From: Plecoglossus altivelis
Taxonomy: Eukaryota > Chordata > Actinopteri > Osmeriformes > Plecoglossidae
Length of the DNA: 64,000 nucleotides
Direction: 5' to 3'
Assembly: GCA_036571765.1 (NCBI GenBank)
Contig: BROE01000016.1
Span: 8,932,892 to 8,996,891, forward strand
Positions within the stretch are counted from its first letter, which is position 1. Every line of letters starts with the position of its first letter. The notes beneath the pieces are model-generated. The model did not search any database and was not told the DNA's origin. It saw nothing but the letters and a program-made list of their open reading frames with translations. Below are positions 33,540 through 44,770 of this stretch, in pieces. The position numbers and the translations under genes are program-made.

Positions 33540-33670
33540 GTCAGCAGATGACATGGTGGCAGCGAGAAAAAATACAAACTAATTATCAAGTTGTCTCATT
33601 GTCAAAGTCAAAGCTTTTTTTCTTGGCGATTGTTTGCCATGAACTGAAGCTAGCTAATTTTAGTGTCTTA
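33540..33670. promoter_or_regulatory. CNE-like island 25
   Basis: CAGCAGATGACATGG, CAAACTAATTATCAAG, TTGTCTCATTGTCAAAG, CAAAGCTTTTTTTC and AAGCTAGCTAATTTTAG. It holds TAATTATC and TGTCA/TGACA (MEIS-like) words together. Confidence 0.4.
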
Positions 33671-34359
33671 TGAAGTGTTTAAAATGTGCCTTGTATCTAC
33701 ATATACTCTACAGTAGCCAGTCTAATTATTCCATTTAGTAGCGTTGCATGGTTTCATGTAGGCTACCGTATGCAGCCTAGAATTTCAACATCTTTTTTAA
33801 GCAAGAACTCATTCAAAGGTTCATAAGGATACTTGGAGTTTCACAGAAACACGTGCACTGCGATTTAACTCAGGAACACACCACTGTACACATTAGCTTA
33901 CTTTACACCGACAATTTTTTTCATTCAGTTGGTTTCCATGTGAACTTTTATGTGTTTAAGTGTAAAATCCCAATTGGCACCATTGCCCAAGTTCTCATGT
34001 ACAACAATTACATTATACATTAGAAATGTATCTCAAAGGAGAATTTATGATAAATAAATGAAAATGTTTTCATGAACAGAGTGTTCAAACGGGGTTCCAC
34101 TAGAGGTTTTGTACTCTCTTTGTGTACACAGAAATGCCTGGTGTTGAAACATGACCCCATTTCTGCTGCATTTCCTTACACTGCGTTCCCTGTGCTTCTC
34201 AGCGATATTTTGTCTCATTTAGTTCTCATGTTAATGCAGAAGACCCAAAAGATGAAAGAGCTGTATGAACACATTCCTTCGTGCATGAGCTACATTTGCA
34301 GTGTGCTTATATACTTATACACCTAAGCACTCTGGACTCGGTGGGGGAGGTATTTCTAA
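33671..34359. other. AT-rich spacer, no gene seen
   Basis: No structure beyond AT richness. An 84-codon plus frame (34072-34326) is unrecognised. Confidence 0.55.
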
Positions 34360-34460
34360 CAAGTGTTTTGGACCATAATTAATGAAAATTAAATCCATTG
34401 TTTCCCCCAGCGAAGATATAAGAGTGGAAACTGTGATTTTAGATGAATTTCAGCCAGCCC
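34360..34460. promoter_or_regulatory. CNE-like island 26
   Basis: CATAATTAATGAAAATTAAATC and a CCATTGTTTCC SOX-type core (ATTGTT), in short unique DNA. Confidence 0.3.
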
Positions 34461-34659
34461 AAACTCTTTCCTTATGTCAAACCTAGATGAAGAGCCCAAA
34501 TGATCTGTCTATGTTCTTCACACCAAGGATTAGGAGTTATGGAACCAGTCCACTTCCTCATGCCACTGATACTGTGTTCCTGGAAACAGCGTGGACACTC
34601 TTACACCAATCATCATGTCCACAAAATAGCTGCTGTGCGTCACCAAGGTGGGCTCTGTC

Positions 34660-34905
34660 GTCACTTTAAGCTGCGAGGGCACTCGGAAAAGCGTTATGTG
34701 TACCCAATCAATTATTAAGCATCATCTGGGTTTATCTTTGTCTCTGAACCCCCTACCTGACACTAAACACCGCCGCCCATGCCGCCGCCGACAGCGCTCA
34801 CATGTTTAATTCATTTCTAATTAACTGTTTTTCATTCGAAATCCTGAAACCAGAGCAGCACCAACATAGACCGAGATGTCGGACGTTACTCATCTCCGTA
34901 CTCCA
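34660..34905. promoter_or_regulatory. CNE-like island 27
   Basis: ACCCAATCAATTATTAAGC, GGGTTTATCTTTGTC, CATGTTTAATTCATTTC, CTAATTAACTG and TTTTCATTCG. It is followed immediately by a GGGAGG-rich tract (34920-34995). Confidence 0.4.
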
Positions 34906-35200
34906 CTTGACTCTTGTTTGGGGAGGGAGGTGGTCTGATCCTGGGGCTGGGGGGGGCCTTGGGTGGGGAGCGTGGGGGAGGTGGGAGGGGGGTGCGGCAG
35001 GTGCCAGACCTTGTGTCTTTGCAGCGTCAGCAGTGAGGAGAAACCTGTGAGGATGCACCCCTCTCCTCTCCCACACACCCACGCCCTGTTTGTCCCGCGC
35101 TCTGTTTCCGACAGACACGGGTGACAAGACGCTCACCTCCTGTACCCTCCCCCCCCTCATCACACACAGGCACCCAGCCCCTTGGATATCATTAGCCTTT
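34906..35200. repeat. G-rich then C-rich low-complexity tract
   Basis: GGGGAGG/GGGTGGG words over 34919-34995 and C-rich DNA at 35060-35160. The 138-codon minus frame (34798-35214) is proline/histidine-rich as a result and is not a recognised gene. Confidence 0.7.
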
Positions 35201-35460
35201 TTGCTAAAAGCCAATGGCAGGCCTTGAAGACAAGCTGAGGGAACGGCAAGTGAGGAGCGACACCTTAAAGCTGTGTTAGTGGCGCGTGCTAAACCCGATC
35301 ATTGCGCACTCGCTGCTAGCATACATGAATTTGTAATTGGGTCTGTCAATGAGGTCTGGGTTTAAAAAAGGTTGTGCTAAAGGTGGGGGTTGTTAGGGTG
35401 ATAACGCAGGGCCCAAGGTGATATCTGTCAACTTTGCCACATGTGACCACGCCTTAGTGA
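35201..35460. promoter_or_regulatory. CNE-like island 28 (weak)
   Basis: GTGGCGCGTGCTAAACCC, GATCATTGCGCACTCG, TGAATTTGTAATTGGG, TCTGTCAATGAGGTC and AACGCAGGGCCC. CpG-containing unique DNA of modest length. Confidence 0.3.
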
Positions 35461-37059
35461 TAGATGGGTCATAACATCTGGAACGCAATTCCACTAAAGT
35501 AAGATCTGGGTGGAAAATGTCACTTCCTTCATGGCCACATGCTCAAATGTGAGTTGGAGCATATGCTACACTTGTCAAGGCAATTTCACTAAACATTTTG
35601 TGGTTTAAGTTCAGAATCTGCTGTGATAGATAAAAATCATGGTATTTCTTTAATTACTCTGCTGGCAATATTGTGCACAAAGTCAAACCTCAAACTTTAA
35701 TCTCTATCATAGACATTTTATGTTTTGAAAGTTATATTTTATTGTGCTAGTCATGACTTGCATGGGATTTTAACTGCATATCGGACTTACTGTTCTATCA
35801 ACAAAGTCAGCCAGGCTCTGGAACTCCAACAGAACCTGCCTCAGTCTTTGCATCACACATGCCCATTTATGGGTATACTGGATGACAGGACCAACAGTGA
35901 AATCATGTTTTCCTCCACTCTGGGGGTGGAGCTACAAATACCCGTGCCTAGTTGGTTGGTATCAGTTGGTCCTGAACAGCCGTGCCAGCGATGTTGAGGG
36001 ATGGCAGGGTTGGAAAGTGGAGACAAAGTTTGAGAAGGGTTCTGCTGCAGAGGCCTGAGACAGAGCTGAGTTGCAAAGGACGATATAATGTGCAAGCATC
36101 TATTTTGTCACTTTGAATGAAAAAACAGCACTATGACTTGGGTTGGACTGGAGTTTAGCAATGTCTGGTTGTTGATTATATTCAATATGGGTATACAATA
36201 TGGGTATACTGCAAATAAGCAACACCCAAAGCCTTAAAAAAACGAGAGACACGCAAAAGAAATTGAGGAAGAAAATAACAAAAAAGACACAGACGATGTT
36301 TGACCAGATGGCTGTCCAAAAGAATGACCCATCAACAACACGTCTCCCTTCTCTCCACTCCAGCGGTTTACATCTCCTTCCCCCCACAGCAGGGCAGAGA
36401 CCACGGCTTTGTCCATTCCTGGTGTCATCGCTTGAGCATACACTATTTATTTACTGTGTCTCTATCTCAAATTCCTTCCCAGTGAGCCAGAGCACCAGGC
36501 CTTGGGCTGCCAAATGGGGACGTAGTGTAAGCTCAAGTCAGAGGAGCAAGGGCAACGTCAGCTCCCAGTGGTTACAATAATGTGCAGTCTCCTGGGAACT
36601 GCCTCATAAGACAGGCAGGCAGGCAGGGAGGCACGCAGGCAGGGAGGCAGGGAGGCAGGCAGGTAGGCACTCTGCCAAGCGACACAGGAGAAGCACTATA
36701 GCACCGTTGCTAATTCATCTTGATGTCTGTAAGACTGCATGATGCTTCTACATTCTTTGTTTTTTCCTGATGTAATCATTTTGGGTAAAACATCAGTCCT
36801 CAACCTTATACAGTGTGAAAACACCTGCAGTGTCTGGCAAGAGGGTCAAATAATTGATGTTTTCATTCTCTTTTGCAAGAGATGTATTTGTCAGTTTGTT
36901 TGTGTGCTCGTAATGGCCATGAACGTAGAAGTCAAAGTTTACATTGATATAACCTGAGCTGTAATGAGAAATGCATGTCCTATCTGTGCACCGTACGAAA
37001 TGACTTTGTACATCCCTGGGCCTCCACAGTTTTCTGTGCATTGCATGCCTTTGACATGA
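35461..37059. other. Spacer with (AGGC)/(GGGA) repeat and 13-bp duplication
   Basis: A 13-bp tandem duplication CAATATGGGTATA lies at 36183-36208. An imperfect AGGC/AGGG array lies at 36613-36668. A 90-codon plus frame (35725-35997) has a mixed composition, but its antisense is also open and no domain or splice context is visible. No gene seen. Confidence 0.6.
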
Positions 37060-37235
37060 GGCAAGGACACTGTATCAGGTCTTCTAATTACTTATTGGTC
37101 ATGATCAATTAGGAGTGTTTTAAGGCACTGTGGTAACCTTGTATAAATATACTGGTGGAGTTCAACTGCCATCATAGCTGACAATTAAATTGGTCTGTCA
37201 CTGCAGGACCTTCATTAATCTCAACTTGTCATCCT
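37060..37235. promoter_or_regulatory. CNE-like island 29
   Basis: CTTCTAATTACTTATTGG, CATGATCAATTAGGAG, TGACAATTAAATTGG and CTTCATTAATCTC, with a TATAAATATACTGG stretch. Four AATTA/TTAAT cores in 150 bp of unique DNA. Confidence 0.45.
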
Positions 37236-37599
37236 TGTTTATGCTGGTTGTAATGGCCATGTGGGTGTGTGTGAAAGCTTGGCTCGCGTGTGGGGTGTGC
37301 GCGGGGTGGGGGGTGGGGGGCTGCTCTGGCCTGGAAGTGTGTCAAAGAATGAATCAGAGTAAAAGTGTGTGTCTCTGCGTGTGCGCATATGTGTGTGATC
37401 GAAAAATATTTTTAATCGCAACTGCCACGTTCAAGTCTTGAAGTTCGTTGGCATCACACAGTACCCTAACCTCATGCGTCCTTGTGTTTTCTCTAAATAG
37501 CTTGTAGATGTTCAAGACAGCTCAACATGACTCACATCTTGCGGTAATACGATCATATCCACCATATGAAGAAAAAAAAAGATATTATTTGGCAGATCT
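37236..37599. other. Spacer with GT and G-rich patches
   Basis: GTGTGTGTG near 37262-37272, GGGGTGGGGGG near 37304-37320 and GTGTGCG words to 37398. No gene seen. Confidence 0.6.
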
Positions 37600-37609
37600 T
37601 TCCTAAGTT

Positions 37610-37740
37610 GTCGTATGTGTAGTGGAGACCGACTTGGATTGTCCACATATGTCATTAATCAATTTCACCTGCCAGCTGCGATAAAGCAGAATTCATCTTG
37701 TTCTTCTCACTTTGTTATCCATTGCTTCAGTATTCTCAGG
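37610..37740. promoter_or_regulatory. CNE-like island 30, double E-box plus GATA
   Basis: ATGTCATTAATCAATTTC is followed by CACCTG (37666-37671), one base, CAGCTG (37673-37678), one base, then GATAAAG (from 37680). Two E-boxes and a GATA site lie within 20 bp beside a homeodomain/PBX-like ATTAATCAAT. Repeat-free; a strong enhancer candidate for bHLH plus GATA plus homeodomain input. Factor identities are inferred. Confidence 0.5.
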
Positions 37741-38640
37741 AGGTCTACTAGGTAGTCATGTGCTCTTCGTGTGAGCCGAAGCGGGACGCTGTAGTGGGTC
37801 CGACTGCTGGCTAGTGTGCGTTGGGTTGGGGGTTAAAGCCCTAGAGTCCGGCTGACTTCATTGACAGCGCTTGTGTCTCCACTGTCCTGCTCACTGCACA
37901 CACACTCACAGCGCACACACATCCCGCCTGGGCCCTTCAGCTCTTTCAGGGCCTCGCTGACCCCCCTGGTGTGACCCCCCCACCCACCCCTCCCCCCATT
38001 CTTCTCCTCCTCGGCCCCCAGCGGGGGCGGGTCATCAGTCATAATGTTGCGTCCCCCTCCCCCCCCCCTCCACACACTCTCAGTCCCACATACATCAACA
38101 ACCAACTCAGGGGCCAGTGTGAGCGTTCTAACATGGGGACCACAAGGTTTCTGGGTGACTGTGTCTGATGGGAGACGAACAAAAGAGCGTGTGCATGCGC
38201 CCCGGTGCACTCTGGCTTTGTTTTGTATTTACATGAGAATATTCCCACCCCCTCTATCCTGGCCAGACAGACAGGCAGATAAAAAGGGGGCTCCATTAAG
38301 ATACAGGATTACACAGTCTACTGTATCCTAAGAGAAGCCAACTCAAAATGGAATTGTATTTTGTTGCACCGTGAATGCATTTTTAAAATGCATTTTGTTA
38401 TCATGATTATCTGATTGTCAACGTTGTACACTTGCCCTAGAACTACTGTGAGATCTTTTGTGTTTCAAATGCCCTACGCTCATGTTAACATGCTTCCATC
38501 AACTCCAGATTTAGTTGTTAAGAATAGACCGTACTAAACAATTTCTTTAAAATATTACATTAATTATATCAATTACATCGTCAAGTTTTACCGTTGTTCA
38601 TTTATTTTGTCTTCTCAGTTTGTTCCTCTGAGACTCAAAT
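37741..38640. other. Spacer with C-rich tract
   Basis: C-rich low complexity at 37960-38080 interrupted by GGGGGCGGG. The overlapping 65-125-codon frames here are P/G-rich artefacts. The remainder is AT-rich. No gene seen. Confidence 0.6.
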
Positions 38641-38648
38641 ATGCAAAT
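38641..38648 (+). promoter_or_regulatory. POU octamer ATGCAAAT
   Basis: A perfect octamer followed by GAGCTCTGATAAAATATGC. The other perfect matches noticed are at 5287-5294 and 44678-44685. An eight-base match may be chance. Confidence 0.35.
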
Positions 38649-38866
38649 GAGCTCTGATAAAATATGCACATGGAAAAAAAAATTCTTAGCAGGCTGCTCA
38701 TGTCATCAAGTCATCAAGACGTAGCGATGATGGAGTTCTCCTTTGTCTCGAATACACACACGCACTCACACACACACATGCACACACACACGCAGGCAGG
38801 CATAAGCAGATGAACACTTCTCTCAAACGCACTCCCTTTCACTATCGTTCTCGCTGTCTCTCTCAA

Positions 38867-38868
<2 letters not shown>

Positions 38869-38935
<67 letters not shown>
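38869..38935. repeat. (AC)n microsatellite, 67 bp pure
   Basis: About 33 uninterrupted AC units, preceded by smaller CA-rich patches at 38752-38795. Among the longest pure dinucleotide runs in the window. The (CV)n minus-strand frames are artefacts. Confidence 0.98.
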
Positions 38936-38940
<5 letters not shown>

Positions 38941-40059
38941 CCACACAAACACACTATATGGAGATTCCTAATTAGTGAGGGGTCCTCCCGGTCCCCATGC
39001 CAGTCACCCACGGTGGTGACAACAGCAGTCTCTCTGCATTAGCATGACCTCTCTTCACTGTCCCCTCTACTGCTCACCACACGGTCACTCATGCATGGAC
39101 CCGCAGCTAATTATGGCCAAAGTGTGTGTGTGTTTGTGTATGTGTGTTTTGGGTCGTGGAGGAGGTGTGTGTGAAAGAGCTAAATGGGTTTATACACGTG
39201 TGTGAATGTGACACTGTATGTCTGTTTGTGTTTTTGGTGTGTGTGTGTGTCTGTGTCTGTGTGTGAATGAGTGTGTGTGGGCACATTGGGGAGACTTGCG
39301 GTAGAGGCTTCTCCATTTGTTTTTTTCTTCTGTGAGCGTGCACGCGTGCTGTGAGCATGCACTTGCGATGACATTCATAAGATCTACACACATAGCTAGG
39401 GACTTGGGTAACTGTGCGGTAATTTGAGGATAGAGGGCGTGATTAAAATTCAGTATTTGGACTCTCGCATAGACAAGCGAGCCTTCACTGTCTGAGGTCT
39501 GTGCGTCTGCCTTCTGTGGGTCGTATCACCGACGTACATCGGCCCACATTCAGGCACATTTTTATACATAAACACCCATGTCCACTTTGATATTCAAACC
39601 TTTACCGTTTTACTGTCACCTAAACAAATGTGCTGAGTAAACGCAAAGACGTACAATGAAGAGCCATTTCCAGCCCTTGCGCCCCCGTCTTAAGAACCAG
39701 CCGAGCAAAACCTGCCCTATGTCAGTTCACCTCTGGCTGCACAGGGAGGGTAAAGGTCATGTGTAATGACCCTCCCAGTGTAGTGCCTGGAACTATAGAA
39801 CTGCATCAGAAGCTGCCGCGTTCCACTGCCCTGCAACAGCAGTGTTGCAGATTCAAACGAAGAACGAAAAAGTAAGTAAAGTTTCCCTAAAAAACAGCGA
39901 CATTGTTTTGTTATCCCGTTCACATTTGAAAAGACCACAGCTGAGGAAAGCGAGGTGTCCTCTTTCTAATGAAGTCATTTCCAGCTCTAAAGCAAGCGGC
40001 TCTTCCATGGGTTCAGCGATTCAAGCCGAGCTTCGTCGCAGGTCTTGGAGATGGCTCTC
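38936..40059. repeat. Spacer with GT-rich patches
   Basis: GT-rich runs at 39121-39150 and 39228-39278, and GTGCACGCGTGC near 39338. Otherwise ordinary. No gene seen. Confidence 0.6.
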
Positions 40060-40165
40060 CTCTTTGTGATTGGTGCCTCTCCCTTTCATTATCCTCATGT
40101 TAATGTACCATGACCCCTTGCTTGTCCCTTCACCTTTGACTCTCACTTATCAGGGCTGAGAAGCT
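40060..40165. promoter_or_regulatory. CNE-like island 31
   Basis: TTTGTGATTGGTGCC, TTTCATTATCCTCATG, TTAATGTACCATGACCCC and CACCTTTGACTCTCAC. It combines a CCAAT-box-like inverse word, TAAT cores and a TCF-like CTTTGA. Confidence 0.35.
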
Positions 40166-40235
40166 CACTTTGAAGAGACGAGAAGGTCTCGCACTTCTTT
40201 TTTCTAGCAAGCTCCAAGATTGTTATTCAAGAAGC

Positions 40236-40325
40236 ACGTGTGGTGTGCGCTTGTGTGTGTGTGCACGTGTACGTCTGTGCGTGTGTGCGTGTGTGTGTGT
40301 GTGTGTGTATACGTGTGTGTCTGTG
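40236..40325. repeat. GT-rich imperfect microsatellite
   Basis: GTGTGTGTGCACGTGTACG, then GTGTGCGTGTGTGTG runs ending at TATACGTGTGTG. Z-DNA-prone. Confidence 0.93.
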
Positions 40326-40890
40326 TTTAACCATTGAACCAAGGTGACGGTTAAATGTAAGGAAACTGTCGACAAGAAGGCAGAGGAAGCAGGATTAAAC
40401 ATGAGAAATGCCCCAATGCTTCATGAGTTATGGTTTGATAACAGACAGACAAGCCTGACTTCCTTTTAAGTTGGCACTGGATGATTTGCAGCAACAAATA
40501 CATTTCACGGTAAAGATATGACGTGATTGCCATTTCTCAAAACGCTTTCATTTGACAAACACCTAAACAAAAGTAAAACATGATGACATACACCAACTTT
40601 GTACCAACAATTTAATGTCCGCTGATTAATTACAATAAGAGATGTGATTAAAGCATGCAACAACAAAAAAACGCTTTAACGTTTTGAAGAAGCCGACATA
40701 ACAGAAGTGACATTTCGTAGTTCAGTCGGAGACTTCCTAATGGACATTTTAATTATACAGTGTCTAGTGATTTCCTGTTAGAAAACAAAACAGACGCTGC
40801 AGGGGTGTACGTGATCATTTCAACCACACTTACAGGTGTGGACGGGCTTGTAATATGCAACATTCTCCCAAGAGTTACTTCCCCATGACC
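40326..40890. other. Spacer, no gene seen
   Basis: AT-rich unique DNA with TTAATTACAATAAG and TTTTAATTATACAG words but nothing clearly island-like. Confidence 0.5.
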
Positions 40891-40891
40891 T

Positions 40892-40931
40892 CAAGCAGTC
40901 TATCTCTCTCTCTCTCCCTCCCTCCCTCCCT

Positions 40932-40972
<41 letters not shown>

Positions 40973-40990
40973 TCTCTCTCTCTCTCTCGT
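40892..40990. repeat. (CT)n/(CCCT)n microsatellite
   Basis: CT units with an internal CCCTCCCTCCCTCCC stretch. The S/L/P plus-strand frame is an artefact. Confidence 0.96.
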
Positions 40991-42896
40991 TCCTTCTCTC
41001 TCTCACCTCCCCTAACCCCTTTCTCTTTTCACATGCACTCAATACAGTGCAGCAACCCTACTAATTGCATCAATATAATGCAAACTCGTGAATCTGTTCA
41101 ACACTCTAAGCCACAGAGGAAGGTGCCACTTTGTACGCCAGCAACGTTGAAAGACCCTTTACATTTTGCTGATTTGGTTTTTAAAAAAACAACCCACCTT
41201 CACCTTTTGTTGTTGATATTCGAAAAACGCTGAACATCATTTGTGTGAAAGATGTATTGATTATAGACTTCAGAACATGACTGCGGAGAAACATAGTGGC
41301 AGAAACCAATAGAAGACTTAACCCCTCCTTCGTTTGAAGACAGGTATTTGTACTGCAACAATGCTGCAGCAAGCTACTTGAGAGACTGTCGTGGTTTCTG
41401 AGTTGTGCGTAATGGATGTGCTTTTGCCTAAAACACGTCAACGTGTCTGTCTCATAGACACAATCACAGCTTAATGGCTACAAATCAGCTTGACATGGTT
41501 TCAGGTTGTCTGCGAAGCCTTTGTTGTGGCGTCATTTAAAAGTTCAAAAGTAGCAGATGTGAAACTTTTCCAATCTATGAAAACATCGGAGCTGTAAATA
41601 ACAATTTTCCTGTCAGCACAAACAAGTGTTATACATTAGAGAGTTGCCAATTCATTTTAAATCCATACTGTTACCTCAGTAATCCTTGACCATGGTATTT
41701 ATGGAAACAAAAGCAAACATTGTCAATAATTCCAGAGAACAAAACCTCAACATGATGGACAATATCATAACATATAAGACTTCACACAAATCCAAATTCA
41801 TTGTCAACACAAAGTTGGAATGCACCAATCTCACTGCAACATTGCCTTACTGTCAGAAAAGTCATTAATTCTAAAACTATTCATTTATAATCCTCTATGG
41901 AAACATTAATATTACCTTTTTTATTGTCAGAAAAGCACTGCATTGAAAAATCAGTTTTTCATGGACGACGATTTTTCAAGATAATGATTTTAATATTTGC
42001 CTTGGGCACCCTGGAAATTCCTTTGCATTCCTTAGAAATGTGAGAATTATGAGTTTTCAAACTGCGTAAAATTTTACAGCTCAACTCTTAACACCTGGAA
42101 CCATCACACGCTCTCAGAAAAACCTTAGTTCAAAAAAACATGTTATTATTCAAATATACATATTTCTCTTCGAACAGCAAGTGATGTGGAATGGCTGGAG
42201 ACACAGTTGCACATTTTGCCGATCTCAATGGCTATCCTACAGAATCAACATAATGAACAGGACTGTAAATTGCTTATTACCACAGTCAATCTAATGGAAT
42301 GCTTTTTGCCAGTTGTTGTGGCCAGCTCAGCCTGTTTTCTTCCATGACAGACAAAAAAAAAACATTTTCTTCATCTAAGGTAACCCTTCCACACTGGACT
42401 GTAACAAGTTGACACTGATTATTATGGGTGTACTGTTAAAATGTTTTCCTTAACTATGAAGTACATGTGTTCAAACATAAAATTGAAACACTTAAAAAAA
42501 ATGAAGATTGCAGTCTTTTTTTCCAAATTGCTTCATTTCTCTAACAAAGCCCCACATCATATCTGGTCACAATTGAATATGATTATCAATTAAGGTAATT
42601 TTGAAGAAAACATTTCTGAAGAACACGGATAGTAGAAATTGTATGTAATCTGACCAAATGCTGAGACAGTTGGCTGTTTGGGCCCCAGTGTGTTTTTCTC
42701 TCATATCAGAGCTGTTGCTGCTCAACCCCTGCTCTCCTGTACAGACCTGAGGCAGGGTGAAGGAGAGGCCTGCCTTGCCCTGGCCTAGTGATTTATGGGT
42801 AGAATGTCTCTCTGTGTATATTTACAGTCTCATGACCTGAGAATGACACCCACTGAGCTGAGTAAGGAGCACAGCGGAGGGAGGGGGACAAACTGG

Positions 42897-42897
<1 letters not shown>
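40991..42897. other. AT-rich spacer, no gene seen
   Basis: Nearly 2 kb of AT-rich, mostly unique sequence without recognised features. Scattered A-runs, for example near 42352-42361. Confidence 0.55.

Positions 42898-42929
<32 letters not shown>
42898..42929. repeat. (CA)n microsatellite
   Basis: About 16 CA units. Embedded H/T and V/C frames on the two strands are artefacts. Confidence 0.96.
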
Positions 42930-42931
<2 letters not shown>

Positions 42932-43729
42932 GACAGACATTCACACATACGCACACACAGGACAAATACACACTCGCTGTCAGAAACACAAGCAAACGCA
43001 CATCTACAGTTTAGGCCTGAACACATGGATACATGGCAAGAACACACAAAAGCAGCGCTATAGTTGCAGTGGCCTTTTGTATTTTGGATGACTGTAAAAT
43101 ATATACATTTTAAACACAATTTGGCCGGATGAATTGCCAGGTTACACAAAATCAACAACAAAAAAGTATTATCAAACTGCCGATGTTCGTTTATTTGTTC
43201 CTCCTATTGCATGTACTTCTCCCTATCAGATCCTATAGTAGTAACCCTGTACAGCTTCACAAGGATTCTAGCACCAGGTTAAGAGACTGAGCATTAAATA
43301 AGACAACAGATGCGTGTTTACATATCCCAGCCCCCAAGGCTCGCTCGGTCGCCATGGCGGCTGGTGTGCGGATTGACACCCTGGCTTCAAATTGTCACAG
43401 GCCCATTTCCAACACAGCAAATGGTGCATGTCAGTGGAGGGGAGGGGGGCAGGCATTGTGTACTACTCACAGGGCATGGAACGAACCAGGAGATTAAAGG
43501 TAGCCAGACTCAGAAGACCATAAAGGGAGGAAGGAGGAAAATATTCCCACTTGTGAAGTATACACACGCAGTCCATTTGCGTGCCTGCAACACACAGTTG
43601 ACAAAAACCACGACAACTCCATCTTCTCCTTTTCTCGGTCCATCTCTATTCTCCTCTCCCCTCTCTCCTCCATTCCTTACGGCCCCTCTCTAGCTCAAAG
43701 GCAACCCCACAACAGCTTTTTGACAGTGG
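42930..43729. other. Spacer, no gene seen
   Basis: Ordinary sequence with small CA patches and a C/T-rich stretch near 43625-43690. Confidence 0.55.
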
Positions 43730-43990
43730 GGAGACCAAGCGAGGAGATTGGCTGCTGGCAGGGAGAAGGAATAATGCTGGGGAAACCGCACAGAGAAGAG
43801 TCACTGTGTTTTATGAGCCATTAAAATTTTATTCATCCCTGTGCTGAAGCAGCCTCTGGCCAAGGGGTCGTCATGCTTTAAATAAACTCCCATCATTCCT
43901 GCACACCCCCCAATATCACCATTCAGTCACAGATCCCCGCAACTTAATGGACTGTTTATTGTTTGATGTTCCACTTCCAGTTCATAATTC
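43730..43990. promoter_or_regulatory. CNE-like island 32
   Basis: GAATAATGCTGGGG, TTTTATGAGCCATTAAAATT, TTTATTCATCC, CATGCTTTAAATAAACTCCC and AACTTAATGGACTG. TTTATG and TTTATT words are HOX/CDX-type. Confidence 0.4.
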
Positions 43991-44272
43991 CCTTTTCTAT
44001 TTTTGGGCCCTAGACTATGTACAGTACAGTTTGTACATGTACGTACACGCATGAGTGTGCAAGTGTGGCATCTTTTTTACATTTTGTTTTTACACTTTTG
44101 TTGTTCTCTCTCTCCTTCTTTCCACTGCCACATAGGAAACTTTTGAAGATACATTAGTTCATCAACTTTTGTGCCCCTTGTTCTGCTCCTTATGGTAAAA
44201 AGGGCTCCTTGCCCCCACCAGTGATGGAGAAGTATCCAGTCTGCAGTCTTGCCTTGTATGTTGTGTTACAGC

Positions 44273-44303
44273 TGACCCTCGTCTCAACTTTGACCCCTGA
44301 CCC
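44273..44303 (-). promoter_or_regulatory. Candidate DR1 nuclear-receptor element
   Basis: TGACCC (44291-44296), one base, TGACCC (44298-44303), preceded by another TGACCC at 44273-44278. On the minus strand this reads GGGTCAGGGGTCAAAG, a near-consensus DR1 (HNF4, COUP-TF, RXR class). It lies just upstream of a GA microsatellite. Confidence 0.4.
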
Positions 44304-44351
44304 TGGGAGGTATCTGTCATGACAGGGTGGCTGCTTAACACAAAATGGAGC

Positions 44352-44353
<2 letters not shown>

Positions 44354-44397
<44 letters not shown>

Positions 44398-44416
44398 GAG
44401 GGAGAGAAAGAGAGAG
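44354..44416. repeat. (GA)n microsatellite
   Basis: About 30 GA units with GGA and AAAG interruptions. The overlapping (RE)n and (SL)n frames are artefacts. Confidence 0.97.
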
Positions 44417-44559
44417 TACACCCCGCACACAGAGGGCTCATTTATCCCTTCTCTCTCTGTGGGCTTTTTTTCTTTCCTCCCTCCTCTTTTGTTTTCACAG
44501 TGAAGAAATTGTTGCCCTTTTTTCCTCTCCTTTTCTTTTAGCCCCTTCACTCCTTTTCA

Positions 44560-44770
44560 CGCTGGCGTGGGTTTGGCCACCACCGCAGGTACTAGCTGGC
44601 TGGGACCAGCAGGATTCTGGGAGATTGCGAGACGAGCCTTTAATGAGACAGAGGCCTCCTCAGCTGGGGAGAAATATATGCAAATGAGATGCGCGAGCCA
44701 AAAGGACCCTGAGTCGCGAGCAATCTCCAGCTGAGTGAGTTTATATGAAGGAAGATGAGCAATTCAGGTC
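44560..44770. promoter_or_regulatory. CNE-like island 33 with POU octamer
   Basis: Perfect octamer ATGCAAAT (44678-44685) flanked by GCCTTTAATGAGAC upstream and GAGATGCGCGAGCC downstream, with CAGCTG at 44661 and GAGTCGCGAGC near 44711. CpG-containing unique DNA. The octamer context makes POU-factor input plausible. Confidence 0.45.

Noticed and set aside
35725..35997. A 90-codon plus frame of ordinary amino-acid composition
   Set aside because: The antisense strand is also open, no domain or splice context is recognised, and length alone is within chance for 64 kb.
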